NCBI GenBank assembly: GCA_017861475.1
Contig: JAGFXV010000018.1
Location: 1-15,594, forward strand
DNA: 15,594 nt
Direction of reading: 5' to 3'
Origin: Bacillota bacterium
GTDB lineage: Bacteria; Bacillota; Syntrophomonadia; Syntrophomonadales; Syntrophomonadaceae
Positions 1 through 6,581 of this stretch are shown in pieces; within the stretch, counting starts at the first letter, position 1, and each line of letters starts with the position of its first letter. The notes under the pieces are model-generated. The model was not told the DNA's origin. It saw only the letters and a list, made by a program, of their open reading frames with translations, and searched no databases. The position numbers and the translations under genes were made by a program.

Positions 1-1
1 C

Positions 2-295
2 GTACAACGTGTTTTGAAAATCGCCGGGATGAAAAAAGAGGACATTGATATATGGGAACTGAACGAAGCATTTGCCGCCCAGTTCCTGGCTTGCAACCGC
101 GAACTGCAGCTGGATATGTCCAAAGTCAATCTGAACGGATCCGGGATCTCTCTAGGTCATCCGGTAGGCAACACCGGCCTGCGGATCATAATTGCTGCGA
201 TCAACGAATTGCGCCGCCAAAACAAGAGGTTTGGCTGTGCTTCCCTGTGTGCCGGTGGCGGTCCGGCTATGGCAACGATTGTTGAAGTTCTGTAA
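2..295 (+). CDS. Thiolase (acetyl-CoA acetyltransferase family), C-terminal part only
   Basis: This is the last 97 residues of a thiolase whose start lies before the window; the frame is open from base 2. The C-terminal catalytic blocks are visible in order. NEAFAAQ is the Asn-containing loop. GHPVGNTGLR carries the His that activates the nucleophile in the family, where GHPxGxSG is usual. CAGGGPA carries the second catalytic Cys, which normally sits in CxGGGxG. Thiolases cleave 3-ketoacyl-CoA with CoA or run the reverse condensation, in the cytoplasm. Given the acyl-CoA dehydrogenases and CoA-transferases downstream, a degradative beta-oxidation role is likely but substrate length cannot be read. 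The N-terminal Cys is outside the window. A strong hairpin follows the stop. Confidence 0.93.
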   Translation, partial: VQRVLKIAGMKKEDIDIWELNEAFAAQFLACNRELQLDMSKVNLNGSGISLGHPVGNTGLRIIIAAINELRRQNKRFGCASLCAGGGPAMATIVEVL

Positions 296-315
296 GAAAT
301 AAGTGGATGATTTTT

Positions 316-371
316 GTTACCTTCATATATCATGCGGGTTTCCGGATGATATATGGAGGTAACTTTTCGTT
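316..371 (+). terminator. Hairpin terminator after the thiolase gene
   Basis: An 18-base arm (316-333) pairs with 346-363 at 17 of 18 positions around a 12-base loop, and is followed by TTTTCGTTTT. It lies 20 bases after the thiolase stop. The stem is AT-rich but long, so Rho-independent termination is likely. The right arm also contains GGAGGT, but no start codon follows at a useful distance. Confidence 0.7.
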
Positions 372-460
372 TTAGCAGCGAATTTTATTGTATTCCCAAA
401 GGATAATCCCTATCATTGACGAATACTTAACCAAACGAAAGAACAAGGAGCCGATAAAAT

Positions 461-1726
461 ATGAATCAATCCAAAGATTTGCCGCCCGGCAGTCTGCAGG
501 GCGTGACAGTTGTAGATTTTACCTGGGTGCTGGCCGGGCCGCACTGTACCAAACTGCTGGCAGATATGGGAGCTACGGTAATAAAGATAGAACCCTACGG
601 TGTTGGAGCCAACGAACGGCATCTGGCGATACAGAAAACCAGCAACGGGGTCACCCAGAGTTCCTACTCCATTAATGTCAACCGCGGCAAAAAGAGCCTT
701 TGCATAGATCTGAAAAATCCGCAGGGAAAAGAGATCATTACGGAACTGATCCGTCGTGCGGATGTAATTGTGGAAAATTATGCTCCGGGGGTCATGCAAC
801 GTCTGGGACTTGATTATGATTCAGTAAAAGAGATCAAGAATGACATCATCTACTGTTCTATCTCCTGCTTCGGACATTGGGGACCATATAGCCAAAAGCC
901 CGGTTACGACATGATCGCGCAGGTGGCTAGTGGCTGGACGGCCCAAAGCGAAGTTTATCAGATTGCTCCCAATTCAGTCGGGGATACCATGGCCGGGGTT
1001 CACGCAGCACTGGCTGTAGTGGCAGCAATGCTGGTGAAGAAAACCCAGGGGATCGGACAGAATATTGATATCGCCATGATGGACTGCTTGTTTTCCCTGC
1101 ATGAAAATTCCGTTCCCTGGTATCTCCTTGGACAAGCAGTTGGCGAACCTGTTCATCCCGGTAAAATAGGGCGTCTCCATGAAGGCTATGCGCCTTATGG
1201 CATTTATCAGGGGAAAAACGGTGTGGTCGGCATTGCCTTGTTGTCAGACAATCGCTGGGAAGCGATGGTTAGAACCATGGGGGAAAAATACATGTGGCTG
1301 CTTGATGATCCGCGCTCCAAAGATGTGACTGCACGCTGTATGAATCCCAAGGTAGTCAACGATGCGCTTGATGAATGGGTGATGGCGCAGGATTCGGTTG
1401 AGGAAGTGGAACGGATATTTGACGAGGTAGGCATACCTTGTATGCGGGCGCGTACGATTGAAGAACTTTGTGATACCGACCCGCAAGTCAAAGCCCGTGA
1501 TATGATGCCTTTCATTGATCAGCCTTTTATCGGGCCCATGAAAATGTATGGAAGCCCGCTCAAAATGTCCGCCACACCTGCCTGTGTGCGCGGCTATAGC
1601 CCGTTCCTGGGAGAACATAACCGTCAGGTATTATCTGAATTATTGGGTTATAGCGACCAACAGATAAATGTTTTTTACGAAACCAAGGCGCTTTATCATG
1701 AGGAAGCAGTCGATAAGCTGAAATAA
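461..1726 (+). CDS. CaiB/BaiF (family III) CoA-transferase
   Basis: This 421-residue protein has the usual length of family III CoA-transferases, which swap CoA between an acyl-CoA and a free acid through an aspartyl-CoA thioester. The N-terminal Rossmann block reads LAGPHCTKLLADMGATVIKI (about residues 24-43). NRGKKSLCIDLKNPQGK follows at about 74-90, and DVIVENYAPGVMQRLGL at 101-117. VGDTMAGVHAAL (173-184) holds Asp175, the likely catalytic aspartate by position in the family. The C-terminal part (about 300-400) includes GIPCMRARTIEEL. The start at 461 has AAGGAG ten bases upstream. It sits alone between two hairpin terminators, beside the thiolase, so it probably activates or recycles a carboxylic acid that enters the beta-oxidation steps encoded here. 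The substrate is unknown; carnitine, formate/oxalate, succinate and aromatic acids are all used by relatives. Confidence 0.92.
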   Translation: MNQSKDLPPGSLQGVTVVDFTWVLAGPHCTKLLADMGATVIKIEPYGVGANERHLAIQKTSNGVTQSSYSINVNRGKKSLCIDLKNPQGKEIITELIRRADVIVENYAPGVMQRLGLDYDSVKEIKNDIIYCSISCFGHWGPYSQKPGYDMIAQVASGWTAQSEVYQIAPNSVGDTMAGVHAALAVVAAMLVKKTQGIGQNIDIAMMDCLFSLHENSVPWYLLGQAVGEPVHPGKIGRLHEGYAPYGIYQGKNGVVGIALLSDNRWEAMVRTMGEKYMWLLDDPRSKDVTARCMNPKVVNDALDEWVMAQDSVEEVERIFDEVGIPCMRARTIEELCDTDPQVKARDMMPFIDQPFIGPMKMYGSPLKMSATPACVRGYSPFLGEHNRQVLSELLGYSDQQINVFYETKALYHEEAVDKLK

Positions 1727-1745
1727 AAATGTTGAAGAAATATAT

Positions 1746-1799
1746 AACTTGCGGTAATTCCTCAATAGAAGAAGACAGAGGTTAACCGCGAGTTTTTTT
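1746..1799 (+). terminator. Rho-independent terminator after the family III CoA-transferase
   Basis: AACTTGCGGT (1746-1755) pairs with ACCGCGAGTT (1785-1794) with one G-U pair. CCTC/GAGG closes the stem further in, and T7 (1793-1799) follows. It lies 20 bases after the stop and isolates the CoA-transferase from the next operon. Confidence 0.88.
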
Positions 1800-1806
1800 A
1801 TGAAAC

Positions 1807-1836
1807 TTTATATATATATTACATATGTGATACAAT
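1807..1836 (+). promoter_or_regulatory. Promoter of the XRE regulator operon
   Basis: TTTATA (1807-1812), an 18-base spacer and TACAAT (1831-1836) form a sigma-A type promoter 30 bases before the regulator start. A near-palindromic operator fills the 3' part of the spacer and overlaps the -10. The surrounding bases are very AT-rich, so the exact -35 is uncertain. Confidence 0.6.
1817..1832. promoter_or_regulatory. Operator copy 1, 16-bp near-palindrome
   Basis: TATTACATATGTGATA is palindromic at 14 of 16 positions around the core ACATATGT. An identical 16-mer is at 3727-3742, in the same place relative to the -10 of the second acyl-CoA dehydrogenase gene. The position between -35 and -10 fits a repressor site. 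The adjacent XRE protein is the obvious binder, by inference only. Confidence 0.65.
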
Positions 1837-1866
1837 CGAAATATATATTATTAGTGAGGGGCGAAA

Positions 1867-2265
1867 ATGAATTTAAAAGAACTTGGATTTAAAATTCAAA
1901 TGGCCAGGGAAGAACAAAACATGAGCCAGGATGAACTAGCCCATGCAATTGGATGTTCCCAGTCGGCACTTTCAAATTACGAAAAAGGCAAGCGGCATAT
2001 CTACCTGGAGCAACTGGAAAAGCTTTCAGCAGTATTAAATAAACCGCTCGATTATTTTGTGGACAATATAAATGGAGAAACTCAGAAAGCTGTTCAGGTA
2101 AACGACATCCAACATACAATTGAAAATAAAAAAGATGATAACCAGGAACATAATAAGCGATTTATTAAATTGATGAATGATATTTACGAACTATCGGACG
2201 AGAACTTTAATGCATTAAATGTTTATGTACAATTCTTGAAATGGAAGCAGAACAGGGGGGAATAA
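1867..2265 (+). CDS. XRE-family helix-turn-helix regulator
   Basis: This 132-residue protein has an N-terminal HTH_3/XRE domain at about residues 7-62. MSQDELAHAIGCSQSALSNY contains the recognition helix, followed by the typical EKGKR and LEKLSAVLNKPLDYFV. The C-terminal half is charged (ENKKDDNQEHNKRF) and ends in a predicted helix, perhaps for dimerisation. There is no recognisable ligand domain. The ATG at 1867 is preceded by GAGGGG at 1856-1861, five bases away. The gene ends three bases before the acyl-CoA dehydrogenase start, so the two are certainly co-transcribed and probably translationally coupled. The operator copies in its own promoter and in the promoter at 3718-3746 suggest autoregulation and control of both acyl-CoA operons. 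The effector is unknown; an acyl-CoA or the free acid is a guess. Confidence 0.9.
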   Translation: MNLKELGFKIQMAREEQNMSQDELAHAIGCSQSALSNYEKGKRHIYLEQLEKLSAVLNKPLDYFVDNINGETQKAVQVNDIQHTIENKKDDNQEHNKRFIKLMNDIYELSDENFNALNVYVQFLKWKQNRGE

Positions 2266-2268
2266 GGA

Positions 2269-3414
2269 ATGGATTTATCGCTTGATAAGAAGCAACTGGA
2301 ATATATCAACTTAATCAGAGAACTGGGTGAGCAAAAAATTATTCCATATTCATCAAAACCAGTTCATTCATCTGATATCCCATTTGATTGGCAATTGATA
2401 AAAATGCTGGGTGAACATAATCTGGTCTGCCCTACCATTCCCGAAGAATATGGCGGGTTGGGTCTGGATCGCTTTACGACTGCGCTGGTAATGGAAGAGA
2501 TTGCAGCGATTTGTCCCGGTTTGGCTGCGGTGGTTGATACCAATGTTCATGCGGTTGAACCACTTCTTTTAGCTGGCAGCAAACAGCAAAAAGAAGAATA
2601 TCTGCCTGCTTTGACCGGCAAGGATGCCGAACTGGCTGCTTTTGCACTTACTGAACCGACGGGCGGATCATATATCAATGGTATGACTACCAATGCTGAC
2701 AAAAGACCTTGGGGCTATGTAATCAACGGACAAAAAGACTATGTATTAAATGCCCCGCTGGCAAGTTTTATCCTGTTGTTTGCCTTTACCGATAACGATA
2801 ATAAAAGCAATTCCATGCGCGCCTTCATTGTTCCTGCCGATACCCCCGGTTGCATAATTGGTTCAGAACATAATCTGGCCGCACTGGAATATGCCCGTAC
2901 AGCCTCAATAAGTTTCGAAAATATCAATTTGCCTAACGATCTAATTATAAAAGAGCAGGAAATTTGCAGTGGCTATTTGTTGATGGGGCAAACCCTGGAT
3001 CTGGGACGGGCGTTGGTTGGAGCTACCGCAGTGGGTATTGCCAGGGCTGCTTATGATCTGGCCCGTGAATTTGCAGATACCAGACTACAAAACGGAGTCA
3101 GCATCAGACATCATCAGGCCATAGCCCATATGTTGGCCGACATGGCTACCAAAATTGAACTGGCTCGATTAATGACCTGGAAAGCCTGCTGGCTGATTGA
3201 TAAAGGGGGAGATTATACGGTGCCATCTGCCATGGCAAAAGTAACCGCCAGTACCTTTGCTCAACAGGTAACCTGCATGGCATCCGACATTATGGCTGCC
3301 CGGGCATTTGAAAAAGATTCGCTTATTGAACGACTGGTTCGTGATGCCAGGGTCCTGTCTACCCTGGAAGGCACCAATAATATACAGAAAAACCTGATCG
3401 CATCCCTCTTATAA
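2269..3414 (+). CDS. Acyl-CoA dehydrogenase with canonical catalytic Glu
   Basis: This 381-residue protein is the standard length for short- or medium-chain acyl-CoA dehydrogenases, FAD enzymes that form the trans-2-enoyl-CoA. EEYGGLG (59-65) is in the N-terminal helical domain. FALTEPTGGS (125-134) is the FAD/substrate-binding strand motif. The C-terminal helical domain ends with LEGTNNIQKNL, whose Glu367 is at the catalytic base position used by short/medium-chain enzymes. It is the second gene of the regulator operon, three bases after the regulator stop, and is followed 24 bases later by a ferredoxin gene. The ribosome site lies in the regulator's last codons (GGGGGGAATAAGG). Electrons would normally leave through an electron-transfer flavoprotein, which is not encoded in this window. 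The exact substrate cannot be read from the sequence. Confidence 0.93.
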   Translation: MDLSLDKKQLEYINLIRELGEQKIIPYSSKPVHSSDIPFDWQLIKMLGEHNLVCPTIPEEYGGLGLDRFTTALVMEEIAAICPGLAAVVDTNVHAVEPLLLAGSKQQKEEYLPALTGKDAELAAFALTEPTGGSYINGMTTNADKRPWGYVINGQKDYVLNAPLASFILLFAFTDNDNKSNSMRAFIVPADTPGCIIGSEHNLAALEYARTASISFENINLPNDLIIKEQEICSGYLLMGQTLDLGRALVGATAVGIARAAYDLAREFADTRLQNGVSIRHHQAIAHMLADMATKIELARLMTWKACWLIDKGGDYTVPSAMAKVTASTFAQQVTCMASDIMAARAFEKDSLIERLVRDARVLSTLEGTNNIQKNLIASLL

Positions 3415-3438
3415 AAAAAGAATTTATTTGGAGGACAT

Positions 3439-3615
3439 ATGTATATAATATTGGAAGGAAAATGCTCCAACTGCGGTTTATGCGCGGATGTTTGCCCGGT
3501 TGAAGCCATAAGTCCCATAGGTATATATAGAATAAAAGCCGAATTATGCATTTCCTGCGGGTTATGCCAGGAAAGCTGCCCTTCTGAAGCCATTGCAATA
3601 ACTGATTCGGGTTAA
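3439..3615 (+). CDS. Small 2[4Fe-4S] ferredoxin, 58 residues
   Basis: This short gene encodes a bacterial-type ferredoxin with two cluster motifs. Cys9, 12, 15 and 19 followed by Pro form the first; Cys37, 40, 43 and 47 followed by Pro form the second. The two halves are similar to each other (CSNCGLCADVCPVEAI and CISCGLCQESCPSEAI), as in clostridial ferredoxins. GGAGG at 3430-3434 sits four bases before the ATG. It is the third gene of the regulator-dehydrogenase operon and a terminator follows 26 bases after the stop. Its role is low-potential electron transfer in the cytoplasm. Its place here suggests that it serves acyl-CoA oxidation, possibly with an ETF or membrane ETF oxidoreductase encoded elsewhere; that link is inference. 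The 24-base gap from the dehydrogenase supports co-transcription. Confidence 0.93.
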   Translation: MYIILEGKCSNCGLCADVCPVEAISPIGIYRIKAELCISCGLCQESCPSEAIAITDSG

Positions 3616-3641
3616 ATATAATACCTTTCATTGATCTGCAT

Positions 3642-3666
3642 AAAGGCCATAAGGCCTTTTTTTTTT
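3642..3666 (+). terminator. Rho-independent terminator after the ferredoxin gene
   Basis: AAAGGCC (3642-3648), the loop ATAA and GGCCTTT (3653-3659) are followed by further T residues to 3666, ten in all from 3657. This is a textbook terminator and ends the regulator-dehydrogenase-ferredoxin operon. Confidence 0.93.
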
Positions 3667-3717
3667 GCCGTCTTCAATTACAAATGAAATAAATAGCAAG
3701 CAATTACCACGACAATC

Positions 3718-3746
3718 TTGTGGAAGTATTACATATGTGATAAAAT
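3718..3746 (+). promoter_or_regulatory. Promoter of the second acyl-CoA dehydrogenase operon
   Basis: TTGTGG (3718-3723), a 17-base spacer and TAAAAT (3741-3746) match a sigma-A promoter. Transcription would begin near 3753, leaving a leader of about 95 bases. The operator 16-mer occupies the spacer and the first bases of the -10, as in the promoter at 1807-1836. Confidence 0.7.
3727..3742. promoter_or_regulatory. Operator copy 2, 16-bp near-palindrome
   Basis: TATTACATATGTGATA is identical to the element at 1817-1832. The flanking bases differ between the two sites, apart from the promoter hexamers. That favours conservation as a binding site rather than a recent duplication of the whole region. 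Confidence 0.65.
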
Positions 3747-3759
3747 TAAATCGTAGGGA

Positions 3760-3781
3760 GTTGATTAGGCGCGCAATCAAC
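3760..3781 (+). repeat. Inverted repeat in the leader of the second dehydrogenase gene
   Basis: GTTGATT (3760-3766) pairs perfectly with AATCAAC (3775-3781) around AGGCGCGC. It begins about seven bases after the predicted transcription start. It has no T-run, so it is not a terminator. It may be a 5' stabilising hairpin or a second protein-binding site. Confidence 0.4.
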
Positions 3782-3846
3782 AACCATAATGGCATATACG
3801 TAATCGAAAGATATGCAGGAATTATAAATTACAAGGAGGTTTTACG

Positions 3847-5058
3847 ATGTTTGAATTCTTGATGACCCCTGAACAGATGAAACTTCGGGACGAAGCCAGA
3901 GATCTAGCCAAATCAGTTACGCGTGAATATATCCTGGATATGGATGCAGACAAAATCAAATATCCCAAGGATTATCTTCGGGAATGCGCCAGACGCGGAC
4001 TTATCGGACTCAGAGTACCCAAAGAATATGGCGGACGTGGGTTGAAATGGGAAGATGATATTATTGCTTTGGAAGAAATCTGTGTAAACGGCTACATGTT
4101 CGGATGTACTTATGGGGTTACCGGTGACGTTGTGCCCGAGGCTATCGTGCACTTTGGAACCGAAGAGCAGAAGAAAAAGTTCTTGCCTGCCATATGCAAG
4201 GCAGAGAAATTTGCCGCCGAGTGTTTAACTGAACCGCGGGGCGGTTCGGACTTTTTTGGATCCACTACCTATGCCAGAAAAGATGGCGACGATTTCATTC
4301 TGGAGGGGCAAAAACGCTTTATCGTAGGGGGGGAAGGGGCTGACTATTTCCTTGTATACGCCAAAACGAATCCGGAAGGCAGACCCACTAATTCAATGAC
4401 CTGTTTCATGGTGGAACGTGAAATGGGAGTCAAAACTGAATATCTGTATGGTCTGATGGGATGCCGGGGCGGCGGAACCGCCAGAGTCGTTTTTGACAAT
4501 GTAAGAGTACCCATGGAAAACATTATAGGTGAAGTAAACGGCGCTTTTCCGATTTTCTATCAAATGATGGGAGCAGTACGTCCAGCTCTTGAAATAGCCA
4601 CCGACTATACCATGAAACGCAAAGCATTTGGTCAGACTATTAATGAATTTCAGGGGGTTAGCTTTAAAATTGCGGATTCAGCTGCTAAAATGGATAGCTG
4701 TCGCAGTTTTATGTATACAACTGCTCGTGCCGTTGATTCCGGAGCAGATCCCAGTCTTTGCCGGCGTATCGTATCAGAAGGCAAAAAGTTTGTTACCGAA
4801 CAATGCTGGGATGTAGCCAATCTTTGCATGCAGGCAATGGGAGGTATAGGCTATACGGATGTATATCCGGTAGAAAAAATCCTGCGCGACATGCGTTTAT
4901 CCATGATCTGGGTAGGCAGCAATGAAATTATGAACGTAATTGTTCAACACGAATGGTATACGGAAAGAAAGAAAGAATTAAAGAACAATACAACTAAACG
5001 AGCCAGTGAATTCGATGCGGCCAGTGCTTTTGATGTGGACGAGAAAATATACGAGTAA
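3847..5058 (+). CDS. Acyl-CoA dehydrogenase family protein lacking the usual catalytic Glu
   Basis: This 403-residue protein belongs to the acyl-CoA dehydrogenase family. VPKEYGGRGL (57-66), CLTEPRGGSD (126-135) and RKAFGQTINEFQG are typical, and MGGIGYTDVYPVEKILRD leads into the C-terminal helix. Where the neighbouring dehydrogenase has LEGTNNI, this one reads WVGSNEI, with Val356 in the Glu position (codon at 4912-4914). The alternative base used by isovaleryl- and long-chain enzymes, a Glu in an earlier helix, also seems absent: that region reads GAFPIFYQMMGAV. A polar tail of about 33 residues extends past the usual end. AAGGAGGT sits six bases before the start. It heads an operon with the CoA-transferase 82 bases downstream. 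It may use a different base or substrate, or act as a reductase or non-desaturating member. The family call is firm; the reaction is not. Confidence 0.9.
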   Translation: MFEFLMTPEQMKLRDEARDLAKSVTREYILDMDADKIKYPKDYLRECARRGLIGLRVPKEYGGRGLKWEDDIIALEEICVNGYMFGCTYGVTGDVVPEAIVHFGTEEQKKKFLPAICKAEKFAAECLTEPRGGSDFFGSTTYARKDGDDFILEGQKRFIVGGEGADYFLVYAKTNPEGRPTNSMTCFMVEREMGVKTEYLYGLMGCRGGGTARVVFDNVRVPMENIIGEVNGAFPIFYQMMGAVRPALEIATDYTMKRKAFGQTINEFQGVSFKIADSAAKMDSCRSFMYTTARAVDSGADPSLCRRIVSEGKKFVTEQCWDVANLCMQAMGGIGYTDVYPVEKILRDMRLSMIWVGSNEIMNVIVQHEWYTERKKELKNNTTKRASEFDAASAFDVDEKIYE

Positions 5059-5140
5059 AAATTAAAAAGCAAGCGATCAAACACATGTTATAAGGAACAG
5101 TACAAGTATTAAATTTTCAATGCAGCAAGGAGATGAGACA

Positions 5141-6508
5141 ATGTACGAACAATGGCAGAAATTGTATGAAGAAAAATTAAAAACTCCTGAAGAAGCAGCT
5201 CGGATGATTGTAAATGGCGATAAAATATCCCTGCCGACTGCCAACGGTACTCCCAGAGTATTATGGCAGGCGATAGCAAAGCGAATCGCTAATGGGGAAC
5301 TGAGAGATAGTGAACTGACGGTCGGACTGAACCTCAATGCACCTTTTTTATGTACACCGGAGGTTGCCAGTCAAATTCATTATCGGGCTGGTTATATCAG
5401 TCCATTTGAACGCCCTCTGGCCCAAAAAGGAATTCTTGATCCCTGGCCGGTCAGGTTTTTTGACATACCTCGCACCATGATGGACAGTGATTATAATGCA
5501 GTCACCATGACCGCCAGTCCGATGGATGAAAACGGCTGGTTCAGTTGTGCACTTAACTGCACCCACAGTTATTCCCTGACCAGACGGGCCATAAAGCTGG
5601 GAAAACCGATGAAAATATTTCTGGAAGTAAATAAAAATGCTCCTCGTGTATATGGACACAATCATTTCCATATTTCGGAGGTTACTGCAGTCAACGAGGC
5701 GGACTGGGATCTGATTTCTCTGCCCAGAGCTGAAATTACGAAAGAAGATGTTGCCATAGCCGGCTATATCGCGGAGCAGATTCCGGACGGAGCCTGTGTC
5801 CAGTTGGGGATCGGTGGTCTGCCTGATGCGGTCGGCAAACAATTGACCCATAAAAAAGACCTTGGCTGCCACACGGAAATGATTGTTGATGCCTACCTGG
5901 ATCTATATAAATCAGGAGCTTTGACCAACCGTAGAAAAACCTTTATGGAAGATAAAATGGTGGGCAGCATTGTTATCGGACAGCCGGACTTATATAAATT
6001 TGTTGATCAGAATCCGGGGGTTGAGGTTCATGGCATTGATTTCTGCGCTGATCCGGCCAATATTGCCAAACACGATAATTTTATGGCCATTAACGCCATA
6101 ACCGAATGCGATTTGGGTGGCCAGTGCATATCGGAATCAATGGGGATCGTACCTTTTTCAGGTATAGGCGGGCAGGCCGATTTTGTTCAGGGAGCCTGGC
6201 AATCCAAAGGAGGCAAAGCCTTCCTGGCCCTCTATTCATCCTATACCGATAAAAAAGGCGAACTGCATTCAAAAATCTCTCCGGTTGTAAACGGCTGGGT
6301 AGGAATCACCCGCTGGGACGTGCAGTTTCTGGCAACGGAATACGGCTGTGTTTATATAAAGGGTGCCAGCATGCGTGAGAGGGTGCAGAGGATAGTAAGC
6401 ATAGCCCATCCTGATTTCCGTGATTGGCTGGTTCATGAGGCTAAACGGATGAACCTGATTGATTCTGCATCAGATGTTAATACCAGGCATATGCGCAGAG
6501 CAATTTAA
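5141..6508 (+). CDS. Acetyl-CoA hydrolase/transferase family CoA-transferase (4-hydroxybutyrate/butyryl-CoA:acetate type)
   Basis: This 455-residue protein matches the length of clostridial acetate CoA-transferases, which move CoA between an acyl-CoA such as butyryl-CoA and acetate through a glutamyl-CoA intermediate. VQLGIGGLPDAV (220-231) is a CoA-binding glycine loop. GCHTEMIVD (242-250) contains Glu246, the expected catalytic residue. FSGIGGQADFVQGA and GGKAFLAL form the C-terminal oxyanion and CoA-binding region. An ATG at 5120 is in frame, but the ATG at 5141 has AAGGAGA seven bases upstream and gives the normal family N-terminus, so it is preferred. The gene follows the second dehydrogenase in the same operon and ends at a hairpin. 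It probably activates the acid substrate with acetyl-CoA or recovers CoA; the chain length is not determined. Confidence 0.92.
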   Translation: MYEQWQKLYEEKLKTPEEAARMIVNGDKISLPTANGTPRVLWQAIAKRIANGELRDSELTVGLNLNAPFLCTPEVASQIHYRAGYISPFERPLAQKGILDPWPVRFFDIPRTMMDSDYNAVTMTASPMDENGWFSCALNCTHSYSLTRRAIKLGKPMKIFLEVNKNAPRVYGHNHFHISEVTAVNEADWDLISLPRAEITKEDVAIAGYIAEQIPDGACVQLGIGGLPDAVGKQLTHKKDLGCHTEMIVDAYLDLYKSGALTNRRKTFMEDKMVGSIVIGQPDLYKFVDQNPGVEVHGIDFCADPANIAKHDNFMAINAITECDLGGQCISESMGIVPFSGIGGQADFVQGAWQSKGGKAFLALYSSYTDKKGELHSKISPVVNGWVGITRWDVQFLATEYGCVYIKGASMRERVQRIVSIAHPDFRDWLVHEAKRMNLIDSASDVNTRHMRRAI

Positions 6509-6531
6509 GCTACAAATAATTTTGCATATGA

Positions 6532-6560
6532 AATCGGGGTCAAGTATACTGACCCCGATT
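6532..6560. terminator. Shared hairpin between convergent genes
   Basis: AATCGGGGTCA (6532-6542) and TGACCCCGATT (6550-6560) form a perfect 11-bp stem with a seven-base loop. It lies between the CoA-transferase stop and the end of the - strand EFR1 gene, and probably ends both. The T-runs on either side are weak (GATTGTTTCATTTT on the + strand). Confidence 0.75.
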
Positions 6561-6581
6561 GATTGTTTCATTTTGCACCGA

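Noticed and set aside
3665..3862. Open frame of 65 codons on the + strand
   Set aside because: It spans the terminator T-run, promoter, operator and leader of the second dehydrogenase gene and has no ribosome site.
5120..5140. Upstream ATG for the acetate-type CoA-transferase
   Set aside because: The extension would include the ribosome site AAGGAGA that serves the ATG at 5141.
5348..5872. 174-codon - strand frame
   Set aside because: It lies inside the CoA-transferase gene, whose motifs are clear; the antisense protein shows no domain.
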